Positions 35,480 through 47,227 of a stretch of 64,000 nt of DNA are shown here, in pieces. Source of the stretch: Henckelia pumila (lineage: Eukaryota; Streptophyta; Magnoliopsida; Lamiales; Gesneriaceae). The stretch's first letter is position 1; each line of letters opens with the position of its first letter. The DNA lies in NCBI RefSeq assembly GCF_033568475.1, contig NC_133121.1:135936375-136000374 (forward strand), read 5' to 3'. The notes below the pieces were generated by a model. The model had not been told where the DNA came from, searched no databases, and saw only the letters and a list, made by a program, of their open reading frames with translations. The translations under genes and the position numbers were made by a program.

Positions 35480-36385
35480 AACCATCCATTCTCAAATCTG
35501 AAGCATTCTGATGTTCATAATTCACTTGATTTTATGTATTGAGGCGGATAGGCATGTGGTCTGATATTGGAGCAATTAAGTTTACCAGTTTTACTTGAGG
35601 GAATATTTAAAACCAAGATGAAGAGACCAATGCTCTATCTAGTTTTTCCTCTGTGCCTTTGCTTTTAACCCAAGTGAATGGATACCCCTCCATCGGCAGA
35701 TCATTCAATGCACAGTCCGTTGCTGCTTCACGAAATTCTCTAATGCACCATTTTGGATGTTCCAATCATCCTTTATTTTTGTCATTACTAAGCAGGTCGT
35801 TGAAATCACATATACACACACGTGGGAGGTTTGAAGTTGCATGTAGTGTTCTTAGAAAGTCCTATGAAGCTTTTCTTAGATCTCTTTCCGAAAAACCATA
35901 TAAACCCATTAGTCACCACTTTTCTTTGTGAACATCATCAATATTCATATCAATGTGATTTCTAGAATAATTTGTGATAGATCAACTTATGTTTTTTTTT
36001 CTACATAACTCCCAATCCTCTAGTACGTCCCACTCTATCTACTCCAAAGACGTAATCAAAACAAGATTTATCGGAATTTCCTCAAGTTTGTTTCCATGTA
36101 CCAGGGTCTCGATCAAAATAAACACACATGGTTTGTGAGTTCTCACCAACTCACGAAGCATTGGGATTGGACGAGGATGACCGCCTACAATAATTTTTTA
36201 TAAATCATCATTATCATTGGATCTTTGAGTGGAGATCATATGATTGGTTTCATGCAGCCATTTGGATTCATGTAGGTTCGATGATCTCATGTCTGGAGCT
36301 CTTAGCCACGTCCCCCATCCACATTTCATATTTTTATCAGGAGAGGAATATAGTATCTCATGGAATCTTTCTGTGTGTCCCAAGC
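35480..36385 (-). pseudogene. Decayed LINE retrotransposon fragment (ORF1 end and endonuclease)
   Basis: On the minus strand, 36383-36198 encodes GHTERFHEILYSSPD and GWGTWLRA, the zinc-knuckle region near the end of plant LINE ORF1 proteins. Further left, several frames give the apurinic-endonuclease domain of ORF2: ICDFNDLL, then LEGYPFTW-like MEGYPFTWVKS, EEKLDRA (about 35,640) and the catalytic SDHMPI (about 35,550). Stops and frameshifts interrupt it repeatedly. No reverse transcriptase part is present, so the fragment is cut on its 3' side. Confidence 0.8.
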
Positions 36386-36399
36386 ATCCACATACAAAT

Positions 36400-36917
36400 C
36401 AAAATGAAGAGTAATAAGAGGATCAAGACAACACAAGACATGAAAGCCAGTTACGCCAATACCAAGCGCAGACCACTGCATTTTGAGACATGAGAGTATG
36501 TTTTTCTGCGAGTATTGTCTTTCCAAAAGGTGATGAGATTTATTATGAAGGGCAAGTTAGCGCCAGATTCATTGGTCCATTCGAGATACTAGAGAAATGG
36601 GATATTTGGATTACTGGTTGGCTTTACCACCAGATCTCTCGAGCATCCACAATGTATTCCACGTATCCTTACTCTGTCAGTATGTTTCAGATGAGTCGCA
36701 CATTCTGCATCCGACAGATGTTCAGTTTGAGCATGATTTGCCATACATGGAGAGGCTGCTGAGAATTCTCGACAGGAAGTACAAGGTACTTCGGAATAAA
36801 CGCATTCTTCTAGTCATGGTTCAATGGCATCGTCGAGGAAGCAACTTGGGAGTTAGAAATACGTATATGTTTCGAGCACCCAGAGTTGTATCGATTGTAA
36901 TTCTTTGTGCAATTTAG
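36400..36917 (+). pseudogene. End of a Ty3/gypsy polyprotein (integrase C-terminus), broken
   Basis: Plus-strand frames give KTTQDMKASYANTKRRPLHF, then in another frame YWLALPPDLSSIHNVFHVS and LRNKRILLVMVQW. These are the conserved C-terminal end of plant gypsy integrases (compare the better copies on the minus strand at 44474-46574). At least two frameshifts and stops are present. It lies immediately upstream of a polypurine tract and LTR, as the 3' end of an element should. Confidence 0.85.
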
Positions 36918-37010
36918 TTGTAATTGTTACTGAAACATTGTAATAAAGATGTTTTCAGTGTTATTTGTTCTGATTATCCTATTGTGGATTTCGAGGATGA
37001 AATCTCTTAA

Positions 37011-37021
37011 GTGGGGGAGAA
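37011..37021 (+). other. Polypurine tract of a gypsy element
   Basis: AAGTGGGGGAGAAT directly precedes the LTR start TGTAGTAGCCCG, as expected for the plus-strand primer of the retroelement. Confidence 0.75.
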
Positions 37022-38388
37022 TGTAGTAGCCCGACTACTAGTTAAACTAATCTATTTACTAAAACATGATTAAGGAATTCTCAAATGGGTTAAAGGAGTG
37101 GAAAATCGGATTCAAGACATTCAAAAATGGTCCGGGGGAAGTTTCAAGTGTTAAGGAGTTCGGACGATCCGAACTATGCTAAGCCAAGAGATCGGACCAT
37201 CCAAACTGTTCGAAAACTAAGTTGGAGTTCGGAGGCTCTGGAGGGATCGGACGATCCGATCACGTTCAGATAGGAGTATGGATATGGTTGGACACATTTT
37301 TAGAGGGGGCTGATTTGAGGAGATTGGATGATCCGATCTCGGAGATCAAAGCACCCGATCTTTGTCTATAAATAAAGGCCGAGAGCTGTTCTTCCAATTT
37401 CTAATTTCCATTTCCCTCAATCGACTTATAACTCAAATTTAGGGTCCTTTAGGCGTTTTTTTCAAGGGCCAAGGGGCGACGGAGCGCTGCCACAGTAGTA
37501 GCGGAGTTGTGTCCATGTTTTGGGGCTATCACCATCAGTGGACTAACGATGAACGCAGGTATACTACTAGACTCAGATTAGTTTAAGTGAGTATTTATTA
37601 TTCTAATTAAGGCTTTTAGAGGATAAATAGTGATGCAATAATTATCTGCTTATAGGATTGTACTAGAGGACTTGTATCGTCAGGTTGCTTACTTTGAGGT
37701 ATGAGCGTACTATCTGAGATATCCTTGTTGAGTATGCTTGTTCTATGATTGAATGTTTTATGTAGCATTAATTATTTGTGTATTTATAATGTCGCGAATA
37801 TTATGTTGCATAAATTATCACGTTGAGCCTTTATCATTGATATAACCAGTAGAGGGGTCGCTCATCCTCGTTATATTTTGTGGATGAATACCATATTTTT
37901 GGATCCGGTTATGCCCACATTGTATGGTATGGGAGTACCTCCTGATGCAATGGCCCATTGTGCTACATACCATGGGGCCTTTGACTGAGCAGTATTCTAC
38001 TTGGATAGGTTTCCTGGTACCTTTCACTTGTATTTGCATTCATAGCACCTGTATACTCTTACATTCGTATTGGGAATTATTTTCTCACGTCCATGGTATT
38101 TTTTTGGACACCCCATTTCACGGGGCAGGACTTAGGTTGGACGAACCTGGTGGTAGCGGTCGTTGAGTTGCAGGGTGGATTTTATCGTTTCAAGTTTTCT
38201 GTATAGAGACTTTAGGATTATGTTTTCGATGGAGTTGTATTTTATTCTTGATATATTTATTTGGGAACCGATTTTTCTTTCGGTAGTATTTGAGTATTTA
38301 AGTTTCCTATTGTTTCTTTTGATTATCTTGTTTAGGTTAATTGAATGCTTAAGCTTTGGTTTGTTAGTAATTCCGGGATGGGTCACTA
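37022..38388 (+). mobile_element. Complete gypsy LTR, followed by PBS-like sequence
   Basis: Starts TGTAGTAGCCCG after a polypurine tract and ends GGGTCACTA. TGGTATCAAAGC (38395-38406) follows. It contains a TATA-like TCTATAAATAAAGG near 37,368 and several CGGACGATCCG-type repeats (37,160-37,345). The 3' half is shared with 10106-10769 and 30108-30770. A PPT on one side and a PBS on the other is odd for a single element and suggests two elements sharing one LTR after recombination. Confidence 0.75.
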
Positions 38389-38422
38389 AATTTATGGTAT
38401 CAAAGCATGCATTGATAATTGG

Positions 38423-38857
38423 TGATGAGTTATGAACCAATTTTAGTTTCTCCCGGGCCTAAGCCCAGCCACTTAATCCATTCGGGTCTCATATTATTTA
38501 GTTATTTATTTGGACACTTTATCAATGCTTATAAATTTCTAAAAGCCCATAAAAGGTTCAAGCCCATGAAACTCTCTGACTATCTATAAATAGCTCAAGT
38601 CCTCTCATTGTTAAGGTACGTTCTCGATAGTCGCATGCTCTAGTTCTCTAGAATTTTTATTGGGCAAATACTGACTTGAGCATCGGAGTGTATTCGCAGG
38701 GCAACCCCCGATGCTACTCACTTTGCTTTGTGATTCAGGTAACAACCCACGAAATTTGGTTTTTGGAACAGTTCGAGATTAATCCGGCTATTCAGATCTC
38801 CACAAGCTACCCATATTTTCTCTAATCGGGTAATATCTTTTTTTTTTTGCTACATCA
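38423..38857 (+). mobile_element. Tat/Retand-like LTR plus PBS, third copy
   Basis: Same LTR as 10804-11235, again starting about 17 bases after the PBS of the preceding LTR. The TTGGCGCCGTCTGTGGGA motif follows at 38860. The gag region is missing here; AT-rich sequence follows. Confidence 0.75.
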
Positions 38858-38898
38858 GCTTGGCGCCGTCTGTGGGAAATTATTTTTAATTGAATATA

Positions 38899-39523
38899 AT
38901 CTATATATTCTATATATAAAAGGCTCACTTTTCATTGTGAATTTACAAGTTTAACCTCACTTTATATTAATAATTTGCACATCTTATTTCTTTGTTTTTG
39001 AGGTTATATACGTAATAGCCTATTTTCCTTTGGCTGCTAGAAATAAAGTCTTATGCGTATTTCCTATGTCTGTCTTCGGTCAATTAATTAATCTTAGTCA
39101 ATTGCTTTGGAATTTGAATAAATTTGATTCAGTTTCATTAATAATTATTTCTTGCTTACTTTGGTGGTTATATAGATTTTCCATATTGGCCTTTCATCTT
39201 CCTTTGCATTTTTAGTTATTTCATTTAGTATTTTGTTTTTATTACATTGTATTTGAATTAAGAATTTGATAAATAAACACACTATCGCTTACTCAATTAT
39301 ATTTTCTTTCTATTTTATTTTATTTTTGCTTTTACTTTTTTAAAAAAATAAAATTTAAATAACTGTTATCATTTATCTCAAAAAAAAATTGTTATCATTA
39401 TTTATTTATTTATTTATTTATTTATCTATTGTTTATCTTTTTTTTTTGAGTAGATTGAATTCTAAATTTTAGAAATTTACACATTTTCCACATGATAACT
39501 ATTATTATAATTATGATAATAAC

Positions 39524-39557
<34 letters not shown>

Positions 39558-41415
39558 TTTAATGTATTTTTGGATTTTGTTTTTGTTTTTTATAAATTAT
39601 TATTATTTACATGTACATATTCAGGTAAATGATAACAGTTTATCTTTCTTTTTTTTTTTTTGAGTAGATTGAATTCTAAAATTTAGAAATTAACACATTT
39701 TCCTCATGATAACTATACAGATTTATTCAATGCGCATTTAATTTGTCACTATTTATTTATTCTAATTCATGTACTAAAATTAAAGTTTTATTTTTACTCT
39801 CAATTTATTTCATTTAATAGTTAATTTTTTTGTCATTCCAAATACTTTTTGAATTTTTTATGTCATTTTGTAGTTTTATTCAATGAGAATTTAATTTATG
39901 ACTATTTATTTACTATAGGTAAAATTAATTTTTATATTTAATTCATATCCTAAAATTATTTTTTATTTGTATCCTCAATTTATTTCATTTAATGGTTAAT
40001 ATTTTGAAATTTTCAATGTTTTTTTGAGTTTTTTTGTCATTTTGAGTTTTATTTAATGAGTATTTAATTTGTATCTATTTATTTATACGAGGTAAAAATA
40101 ATTGCTAATATTTAACCTATGTCCTAAAATTAAAGTTTTGTTAATTGAAAGCTATATTAAAATTTTTTCTCTACATTAAAGAAATTTATTAATTTTGTGA
40201 AATTACTTTCAACATTTATCTTCAACGCAATGTTTTTAGTCTTCATTCTTCTACTTTTTTTAACATAATATTTTGATCATTAAACTTTTAAAAAAATAAC
40301 AAATTAAATTGAATCATTAATTTTAATCATTAGATTCAAGACAAATATAATCATATCATAATCAAAAATTGATATTGTATTCCACTTATATAGGAAATGT
40401 ATCTCATATTTTATTCAATCAATTCGTAATTTATTTTTTGGAATTTGGTAATTTAACTAAAATTTCTTGTATTCCTATTTTTAGTAAGAATAACTATAAA
40501 ACTAACAGTGATGACTAACTAAGTAAGATTTTATAAAACTTTAAAGACCAAAAATATTTTAGTGATGAACTAAAAGTGTAATCAACAACAATATTTTTAA
40601 TCGAAGGTAAACAAATACATGATTACAAGTAAGTTTCATGTTGATGTAATTAGTTTTGTCATTTTAAGGTTTTTTGAGGTTTTTTATTTATTTTGTAGTT
40701 TTGTTCAATGAGTATTTAATTTGTATCTATGTATTTATTGTAGATAAAATTAATTATATTTAATTCATGTTTGAAACGAAAGTTTTATCAATTGAAAGCT
40801 ATATTTTTTCTTTGTCTATAAATCTAAAAAAATTATTAATTTTTTTAACTTACTTTCAAGATTTATGATCACTATCGTTATGTTTTTAGTCTTTTAAAAT
40901 TTTTAACATAATTTATTATTAAACTTTTAGAAAACAAAAAATTCAATTGAGTTATTAACTTTTACCGTCTTATTCAAAATAAATAAAATCATATCATAAA
41001 TAAAGATTTTATTTCATTTGTATAAGAAATGTATTACCCTCTTTTATTCAATCAATCAGTTTATTTTTTGCATTTGGTAATCTAATACAAATCTTTGATA
41101 TTCCATTTTTTAAGAAGGGGGATTATAAAAATAATGGTGATAACTAACTAAGTAATCCTTTAAAAAATTTTAAGGATTAAAAATATTTTAGTGTTCAAAC
41201 TAAAAGTGGTCATTTAGTTATGAATTTACAGTTTTGTATTTATTTTATTTCATTTAATGACTAACTTTATGTCATTTTCAGGGTTCTTTTATGTCATTTT
41301 TAGCTTTTTTCAATGAGTATTTATTTATGTCTATTTATTTATTTTATGTGAATTAATTATTAATATTTAATTCATGTTCTAAAGTTAAAGTTTTATTAAT
41401 TTAAAGTTATCTTAA
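38899..41415. repeat. AT-rich repeat region with a Helitron-like 5' end
   Basis: At 38898/38899 an A is followed by TCTATATATTCTATATATAAAAGG, resembling the 5' terminus of plant Helitrons. The interior is over 75 percent A+T by eye and contains diverged repeats of a TTAATTCATGTCCTAAAATT block (near 39,760, 39,950, 40,110, 40,755 and 41,370), a TTTGAGTAGATTGAATTC block (39,447 and 39,660), and TTTA and TTA microsatellites (39,403-39,425 and 39,520-39,556). Related blocks recur at 48,350-48,480. No matching 3' end was found, because a gypsy LTR begins at 41,416. Confidence 0.4.
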
Positions 41416-42800
41416 TGTAACGCCCGGAATTATTTAATTTTAATCCGAGAATATTTAATTTGGGAATATTTAGAGTTTTGATTTAAATTCTAATATTATT
41501 AAATTAATTAGGATTGAAATTGAATGGAATTAAAGGCTGAGGACCAAATTGCAATTATTGAAGACTTGAGGGGCTAGAGAGCAAATATTGGAAAATTGGT
41601 TGGACACCTGTTAATTTGATAGGTACTCACGTGTATGCTATCATTTTCCATCAGAATTTTCAGAGAAAGAAACCGAGAGAGAAAGGAAACAAGGAAACCC
41701 AAGTTCAATCGTCATCTTCAACTTCCAATAGTTTGAGTTCCGGTTATCCGAATTCGATTTCGAAAAGTGTTTTGGAATCCTCGCAATGAAACCTTTGAAT
41801 TGATGTAAGTTTTCTTTTGATTCATCATGGTTTAAGAATTCAAAAATGGCAGAGATCAGATTTGTTTTGTATTGAGGTTGATGATCTTGTATTCTTTGTT
41901 ATGTTGAAGTCGGGCTGAAGAATGGCTATCGATTATGTTCTTATAATTCCAGCTGATTATTTGAGTTATATACTTGCTGATATGCTGGGTTTTGATTGAT
42001 ATACAGATGATATATGGTGTATTTGATTGTTAGTGTTGATAGCTTTGAGTTTCGATTGTCGAGTTTATACCGTTATGCCGTCGAATTTATGATTTGAAGT
42101 TGTTTTGCTATTGTATATTGGACTGAGATGTTGCTGAGTTTTAGCTGATATTTCCTTGGTATATATGCTGTGATTTCAGTTTGTAAACAGGGGACATCAA
42201 TTCGAGAAGCTTGATTTTGAAACCGTTAGAAGAAAGAACAAGGTTTGGAGTCTAGTTTCTCAATAGAATTGGATTGATCTTGAGGGTAGATTTTGATAGA
42301 GGTTTGGTTATGTTACTTGTACAGATTGGAAAGCTAGAAGACACCTTGAAACCTCATAATCGAAAGGTAAAAGTGGACTACTTTTTGAATGGGATTAAAA
42401 CTCGAGATGGTTTGTATCGAGTTCCTTAAATCACATACTTAATTGATTATTTGCTCTTATGTGAATTATTGAATGTGTCTATGATATTGTTGAATGAATA
42501 TATGATGTTTTATATTGCATTCATCTCGTGAGACCTATCCTTTGATTTTTGAAATGAACGGAGTCGTTCGATTAGACGATTTGAGGAACTATATATGTAT
42601 GGCCTGGGTGATTGTATTAGCCTAGCGTCTGAATTACATGTATGGTGGCTTCAAAGTCTAGAGAAGCAAGATATGTAGCCCCACCTCGATCGGGAGTGTC
42701 GGTGGTTTAGTTACGATATCTTCTTCTCGGGATCCCAACCGACAAAATGAGAGATTTTTTGAGAGAAGCCTGTTTTAAAATCATGCATTGTATTTTATTT
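41416..42800 (+). mobile_element. Partial gypsy LTR (TGTAACGCCCGG type)
   Basis: Begins TGTAACGCCCGGAATTATT and runs through typical LTR sequence, including a leader with CTCTCG-rich parts. It is joined to pol sequence near 42,808 without a PBS, gag or protease, so the LTR 3' end and more than 1 kb of interior are deleted. Its first 350 bases are repeated in inverted orientation at 44033-44374. Confidence 0.75.
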
Positions 42801-42807
42801 CTTATCG

Positions 42808-43541
42808 TGAGATTGATTTCAGCATAGAACTGATGCTAGATACTGTACCGATTTTTAAAGCACCTTATCGAATGGCACCAGTGGAATTGAAAGAATAGAA
42901 AGAACAATTGAAAGATTTACTGGCCAAGGGATACATTCAACCCACTGTTTCTCCTTGGGGTGCTCCAGTATTATTTGTTAGAAATAAAGACGGTTCCATG
43001 AGGCTTTGTATCGACTACCGGCAACTGAACAAGGCAACGGTAAAGAACAAATACCCTTTGCCTCGTATTGATGATTTGTTTGATCAGTTGCAGGGTTCTG
43101 CTGTTTATTCCAAGATCGATCTGAGATCTGGGTATCATCAGCTGCGAGTAAGAGATTCTGATATTCTGAAAACTGCTTTCAGAACCAGGTATGACCACTA
43201 TGAGTTTATAGTTATGCCGTTTGGTCTGACGAATGCTCCTTCTGTGTTTATGACTTTGATGAACCGTATTTTTCAGAAATATCTTGATGACTTCGTTATA
43301 ATTTTTATTGATGATATTCTGATATATTCGAAGGATCTGATTGATCATTCAGAGCACTTGAGAACAGTGTTAAAGACTTTGAGAGCTGAGAAACTGTATG
43401 CTAAACTGTCGAAATGTGAGTTTTGGCTAAAACAGGTTGTTTTTCTTGGACATATTATATCCGAAGATGGTATATCTGTTGATCCAAGTAAACTTGAGGT
43501 TGTGATTAACTGGTCTAGACCAACATCTGTTCCTGAGATTG
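42808..43541 (+). pseudogene. Ty3/gypsy reverse transcriptase fragment
   Basis: The frame starts with EIDFSIEL and PYRMAPVELKE, has a stop (TAG, 42897), then runs open to 43541. It contains the RT landmarks [44 protein letters not shown], the catalytic FIDDILIYS (near 43,310) and [11 protein letters not shown]. The domain copies element RNA into DNA in intact elements. RNase H and everything beyond are absent; after [10 protein letters not shown] the sequence changes to a spacer with CTCGAG palindromes. No activity is expected. Confidence 0.93.
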
Positions 43542-44030
43542 ACCCGAGCAGCTCTCGCTCGAGCGAGGGGTGAGGCTCGCTCGAGCGAGCCACATTGATT
43601 AAAAAAAAATTCTTTTGGTTTTGGCTTTGATGCTTGGCCTTAATTCATGAACCTACGTATCTCAGGAACAGATGTTGGTCTAGACCAGTTAATCACAACA
43701 TCGACTTTACTTGGATCAACAGATATACCATCTCCGGATATAATATGTCCAAGAAAAATAACTTGTTTTAGCAAAACTCACATTTTGACCGTTTAGCATA
43801 CAGTTTCTCAACTCTCAAAGTCTTTAACACAGTTCTCAAGTGCTCTGAATGATCAATCAGATTCTTCGAATATATCAGAATATCATCAATAAAAATTATA
43901 ACGAAGTCATCAAGATATTTCTGAAAAACACGGTTCATCAAAGCCATAAACACAGTTGGAGCATCCGTCAGACCAAACGGCATAACTATAAAGTCATAGT
44001 GGCCATACCTGATTCTGAAAGCACTTTTCG
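43175..44030. repeat. Large foldback: inverted copies of reverse transcriptase
   Basis: 43175-43539 (plus strand) and 43659 to about 44,026 (minus strand) are inverted copies of the same RT segment with a few percent differences. A 119-base spacer (43540-43658) separates them and carries CTCGCTCGAGCGAG and GCTCGCTCGAGCGAGC palindromes. The minus-strand arm still encodes [10 protein letters not shown] and [12 protein letters not shown]. Confidence 0.9.
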
Positions 44031-44032
44031 AA

Positions 44033-44374
44033 ATCGAATTCGGATAACCGGAACTCAAACTATTGGAAGTTGAAGATGAAGATTGAACTTGGGTTTCCTT
44101 GTTTCCTTTCTCTCTCGGTTTCCTTATATGAAAATTCTGATGAAAAATGATAGCATACACGTGAGTACCTATCAAATTAATAGGTGTCCAACCAATTTCC
44201 AATATTTGCACTCTAGCCCCTCAAGTCTTCAATATTTTCAATTTGGTCCTCAGCCTTTAATTCCATTCAATTTCAATCCTAATTAATTTAAGAATATTAG
44301 AATTTAAATCAAAACTCTAAATATTCTCAAATTAAATATTCTTGAATTAAAATTAAATAATTCCGGGCGTTACA
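44033..44374 (-). mobile_element. Inverted partial gypsy LTR
   Basis: Reverse complement of about 41,416-41,765, ending on the plus strand in CCGGGCGTTACA. On its own strand it follows a polypurine tract (GTGGGGGAGAAT, 44375-44390 read in reverse), so it is the start of the 3' LTR of the minus-strand element. It is fused to RT sequence near 44,026 at a short homology (GAAAA.TG.TTT). Confidence 0.85.
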
Positions 44375-44473
44375 ATTCTCCCCCACTAAGACACGATTTC
44401 GTCCTCGAAATCTCAAGTACTATCAGCATATCATATAAAACATATAACAGAAAGACTGAAGAAGATACTCACA

Positions 44474-45653
44474 TCATTGAAACATCTCAGGAAATCGTTG
44501 TCTCATGTCCGATTCCGTCTCCTTGGTTGCTTCTTCAATACCATGACGACTCCACTGAACTTTCACAAGAGGAATAGTCTTCGTTCGAAGTTGCTTCTCT
44601 TTACGATCAAGAATCTGAATTGGCTTTTCAAAATAACTCAAGGTTTTGTCGAGTTCAGCCTCATCAGATTGAAGCACATGAGATTCATCAGCTAGATATT
44701 TCCAAATCATCGATACATGAAAGACATCATGTATTCCAAATAAGGATGGAGGTAAAGCTAATCGGTAGGCAAGATTGCCTATTTCATCAAGAATTTCATA
44801 CGGACCAATATAACGTGGAGACAACTTCCCTCGCTTAACAAATCGTACAATGTCTTTGAACGGAGAAATCTTCAGAAACACTCTATCCCCCTATTCAAAA
44901 GACAAAGGTCGACGTCGAACATTGGCATACTTCGCTTGTCTGTCCTGAGCTGTCTTCATCCTTTTTTGAATAAGCTTCACCTGTTCGGTCATATCTCAAA
45001 TCATGTCAGGCCCAATATCAGTTACCTCAAAAATATCATCCCAGTAAAGAGGAGATCGACACTTTTTACCATACAAAGTTTCAAATGGAGCCATTTCAAT
45101 ACTCGATTGATAGCTGTTGTTGTACGAGAATTCATAAAGTGCCAGTGAATCTTGCCAACTAGTGCCAAAATCAAGCACTACAGCTCGCAACATGTCCTCC
45201 AAGATCTGAATGGTACGCTCAGACTGTCCGTCTGTTTGTGGATGATAGGCTGTGCTCAGGTGTAGCTCAGTACCTAATGCACTCTGTAAGCTGTGCCAGA
45301 AGTGTGATGTAAATCGAGGATCACGATCGGATACAATAGACTTCGGCACTCCATGCAATCTGACAACTTCTCCAACATAAATCTCTGACATCTGGTCGTG
45401 TCTATATGTCATGCGATAAGGAATAAAACACGCTGATTTCGTCAATCTATCGATAATCACCCAGATAGCATCGCAACCTCTGGAAGATCGAGGCAACTTC
45501 ATCACAAAGTCCATGGAAATATGATCTCATTTCCATTCAGGCACTAATAAACTCTGTAACAAACCAAGCGGTTTCTTCCTTTCAGCCTTCAGTTGTTGGC
45601 AATTAAGACATCGAGAAACAAACTCAGTGATATCTGACTTCATTGGTTAATCA
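44474..45653 (-). pseudogene. Ty3/gypsy integrase fragment, unit 1
   Basis: Minus-strand frames 45514-44996 and 44881-44474 encode the integrase core ([35 protein letters not shown], the D, D and E catalytic residues) and C-terminal part (LSPRYIGPYEILDEIGNLAY, FHVSMI, VKVQWSRHG). A stop after ITDIGPDMI-like sequence near 44,996 and another near 44,882 break the frame. It ends next to the polypurine tract and inverted LTR. The block 44363-45653 is repeated in the same orientation at 45737-47023. Confidence 0.9.
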
Positions 45654-45736
45654 AAACCAGCATAATATAAGGTAGGAATTTCGAAATAATTGCTGGAAAT
45701 TCATAAGAAACTGATACGACATCCGTTCTTCAACCC
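45654..45736. other. 83-bp spacer between tandem integrase units
   Basis: Sequence starting ATCAAAACCAGCATAATA, unrelated to the flanking units by eye. The minus-strand reading AGFDQ-like end suggests it may belong to another pol fragment, but this is not certain. Confidence 0.35.
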
Positions 45737-47023
45737 GGGCGTTACAATTCTCCCTCACTAAGACACGATTTCGTCCTCGAAATCTCAAGTACTATCAGCA
45801 TATCATATAAAACATATAACAGAAAGACGGAAGAAGATACTCACATCATTGAAACATCTCAAGAAATCATTGTCTCATGTCCGATTTCGTCTCCCAGGTT
45901 GCTTCTTCAATACCATGACGACTCCACTGAACTTTCACAAGAGGAATAGTCTTCGTTCGAAGTTGCTTCTCTTTACGATCAAGAATCTGAATTGTCTTTT
46001 CAAAATAACTCAAGGTTTTGTCGAGTTCAGCCTCATCAGATTGAAGCACATGAGATTCATCAGCTAGATATTTCCGAAGCATCGATACATGAAAGACATC
46101 ATGTATTCCAGATAAGGATGGAGGCAAAGCTAATCGGTAGGCAAGATTGCCTATTTTCTCAATAATTTCATACGGACCAATATAACGTGGAGACAAATTC
46201 CCTCGCTTACCAAATCGTACAGTACCTCTGAGCGGAGAAATCTTCAGTAACACCCTATCCCCCTGTTCAAAAGACAAAGGTCGACGTCGAACATTGGCAT
46301 ACTTTGCTTGTCTGTCCTGAGCTGTTTTCATTCTTTTCTGAATGAGCTTCACCTGTTTGGTCATATCTCGAATCATGTCAGGCCCAATATCAGTTACCTC
46401 AGAAATATCATCCCAGTAAAGAGGAGATCGACACTTTTTACCATACAAAACTTCAAACGGAGCCATTTCAATACTCGATTGATAGCTGTTGTTGTACGAG
46501 AATTCATAAAGTGCCAGTGAATCTTGCCAACTAGTGCCAAAATCAAGCACTACAGCTCGCAACATGTCCTCCAAGATCTGAATGGTACGCTCAGACTGTC
46601 CGTCTGTTTGTGGATGATAGGCTGTGCTCAGGTGTAGCTAAGTACCTAATGCACTCTGTAAGCTGTGCCAGAAGTGTGATGTAAATCGAGGATCACGATC
46701 GGATACAATAGACTTCGGCACTCCATGCAATCTGACAACTTCTCAAACATAAATCTCTGACATCTGGTCGTGTCTATATGTCATGCGATAAGGAATAAAA
46801 CATGCTGATTTCGTCAATCTGTCGATAATCACCCAGATAGCATCGCAACCTCTGGAAGATCGAGGCAACTTTGTCACAAAGTCCATGGAAATATGATCTC
46901 ATTTCCATTCAGGCACTGATAAACTCTGTAACAAACCAGGCGGTTTCTTCCTTTCAGCCTTCACTTGCCGGCAATTAAGACATCGAGAAACAAACTCAGT
47001 GATATCTGACTTCATTGGTTTAT
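45737..47023 (-). pseudogene. Ty3/gypsy integrase fragment, unit 2
   Basis: Second direct copy of the unit: PPT-LTR edge (GGGCGTTACA at 45737), then the integrase C-terminus and core on the minus strand. An uninterrupted frame at 46574-45867 runs from EDMLRAVVLDFGTSW through QKRMKTAQDRQAKYA to VKVQWSRHGIEEA. The core further right has stops. Both units end at the same place (CTTCATTGGTT), so they arose by duplication, not by independent truncation. Confidence 0.9.
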
Positions 47024-47216
47024 AGTATTCATCCTGGAGGTAGGAAGATGTACAATGATTTGAAGGCTCAATATTGGTGGAAACCAATGAAGTCAGATAT
47101 CATTGAGTTTGTTTCTCGATGTCTTAATTGCCAGAAAGGGAAGGCTAAAAGGAAGAAACCGCCTGGTTTGTTACAGATTTTATCAGTGCCTGAATGGAAA
47201 TGGGATCATATTTCCA
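46886..47216. repeat. Foldback of the integrase zinc-binding region
   Basis: 46886-47023 (minus) and 47082-47216 (plus) are inverted copies of the H2C2 zinc-binding part of integrase, with a 58-base loop. The plus arm with the loop encodes SIHPGGRKMYNDLKAQYWW and CLNCQKGKAKRKKPPG. Homology ends at GATCATATTTCC on the plus strand. Confidence 0.88.
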
Positions 47217-47227
47217 GTAATCGATGA

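Noticed and set aside
35653-36383. Host gene on the plus strand
   Set aside because: The plus-strand frames are shadows of a minus-strand LINE endonuclease and ORF1 fragment.
42808-47216. A single full-length gypsy element
   Set aside because: RT is on the plus strand, integrase on the minus strand in two tandem units, and gag, protease and RNase H are missing.
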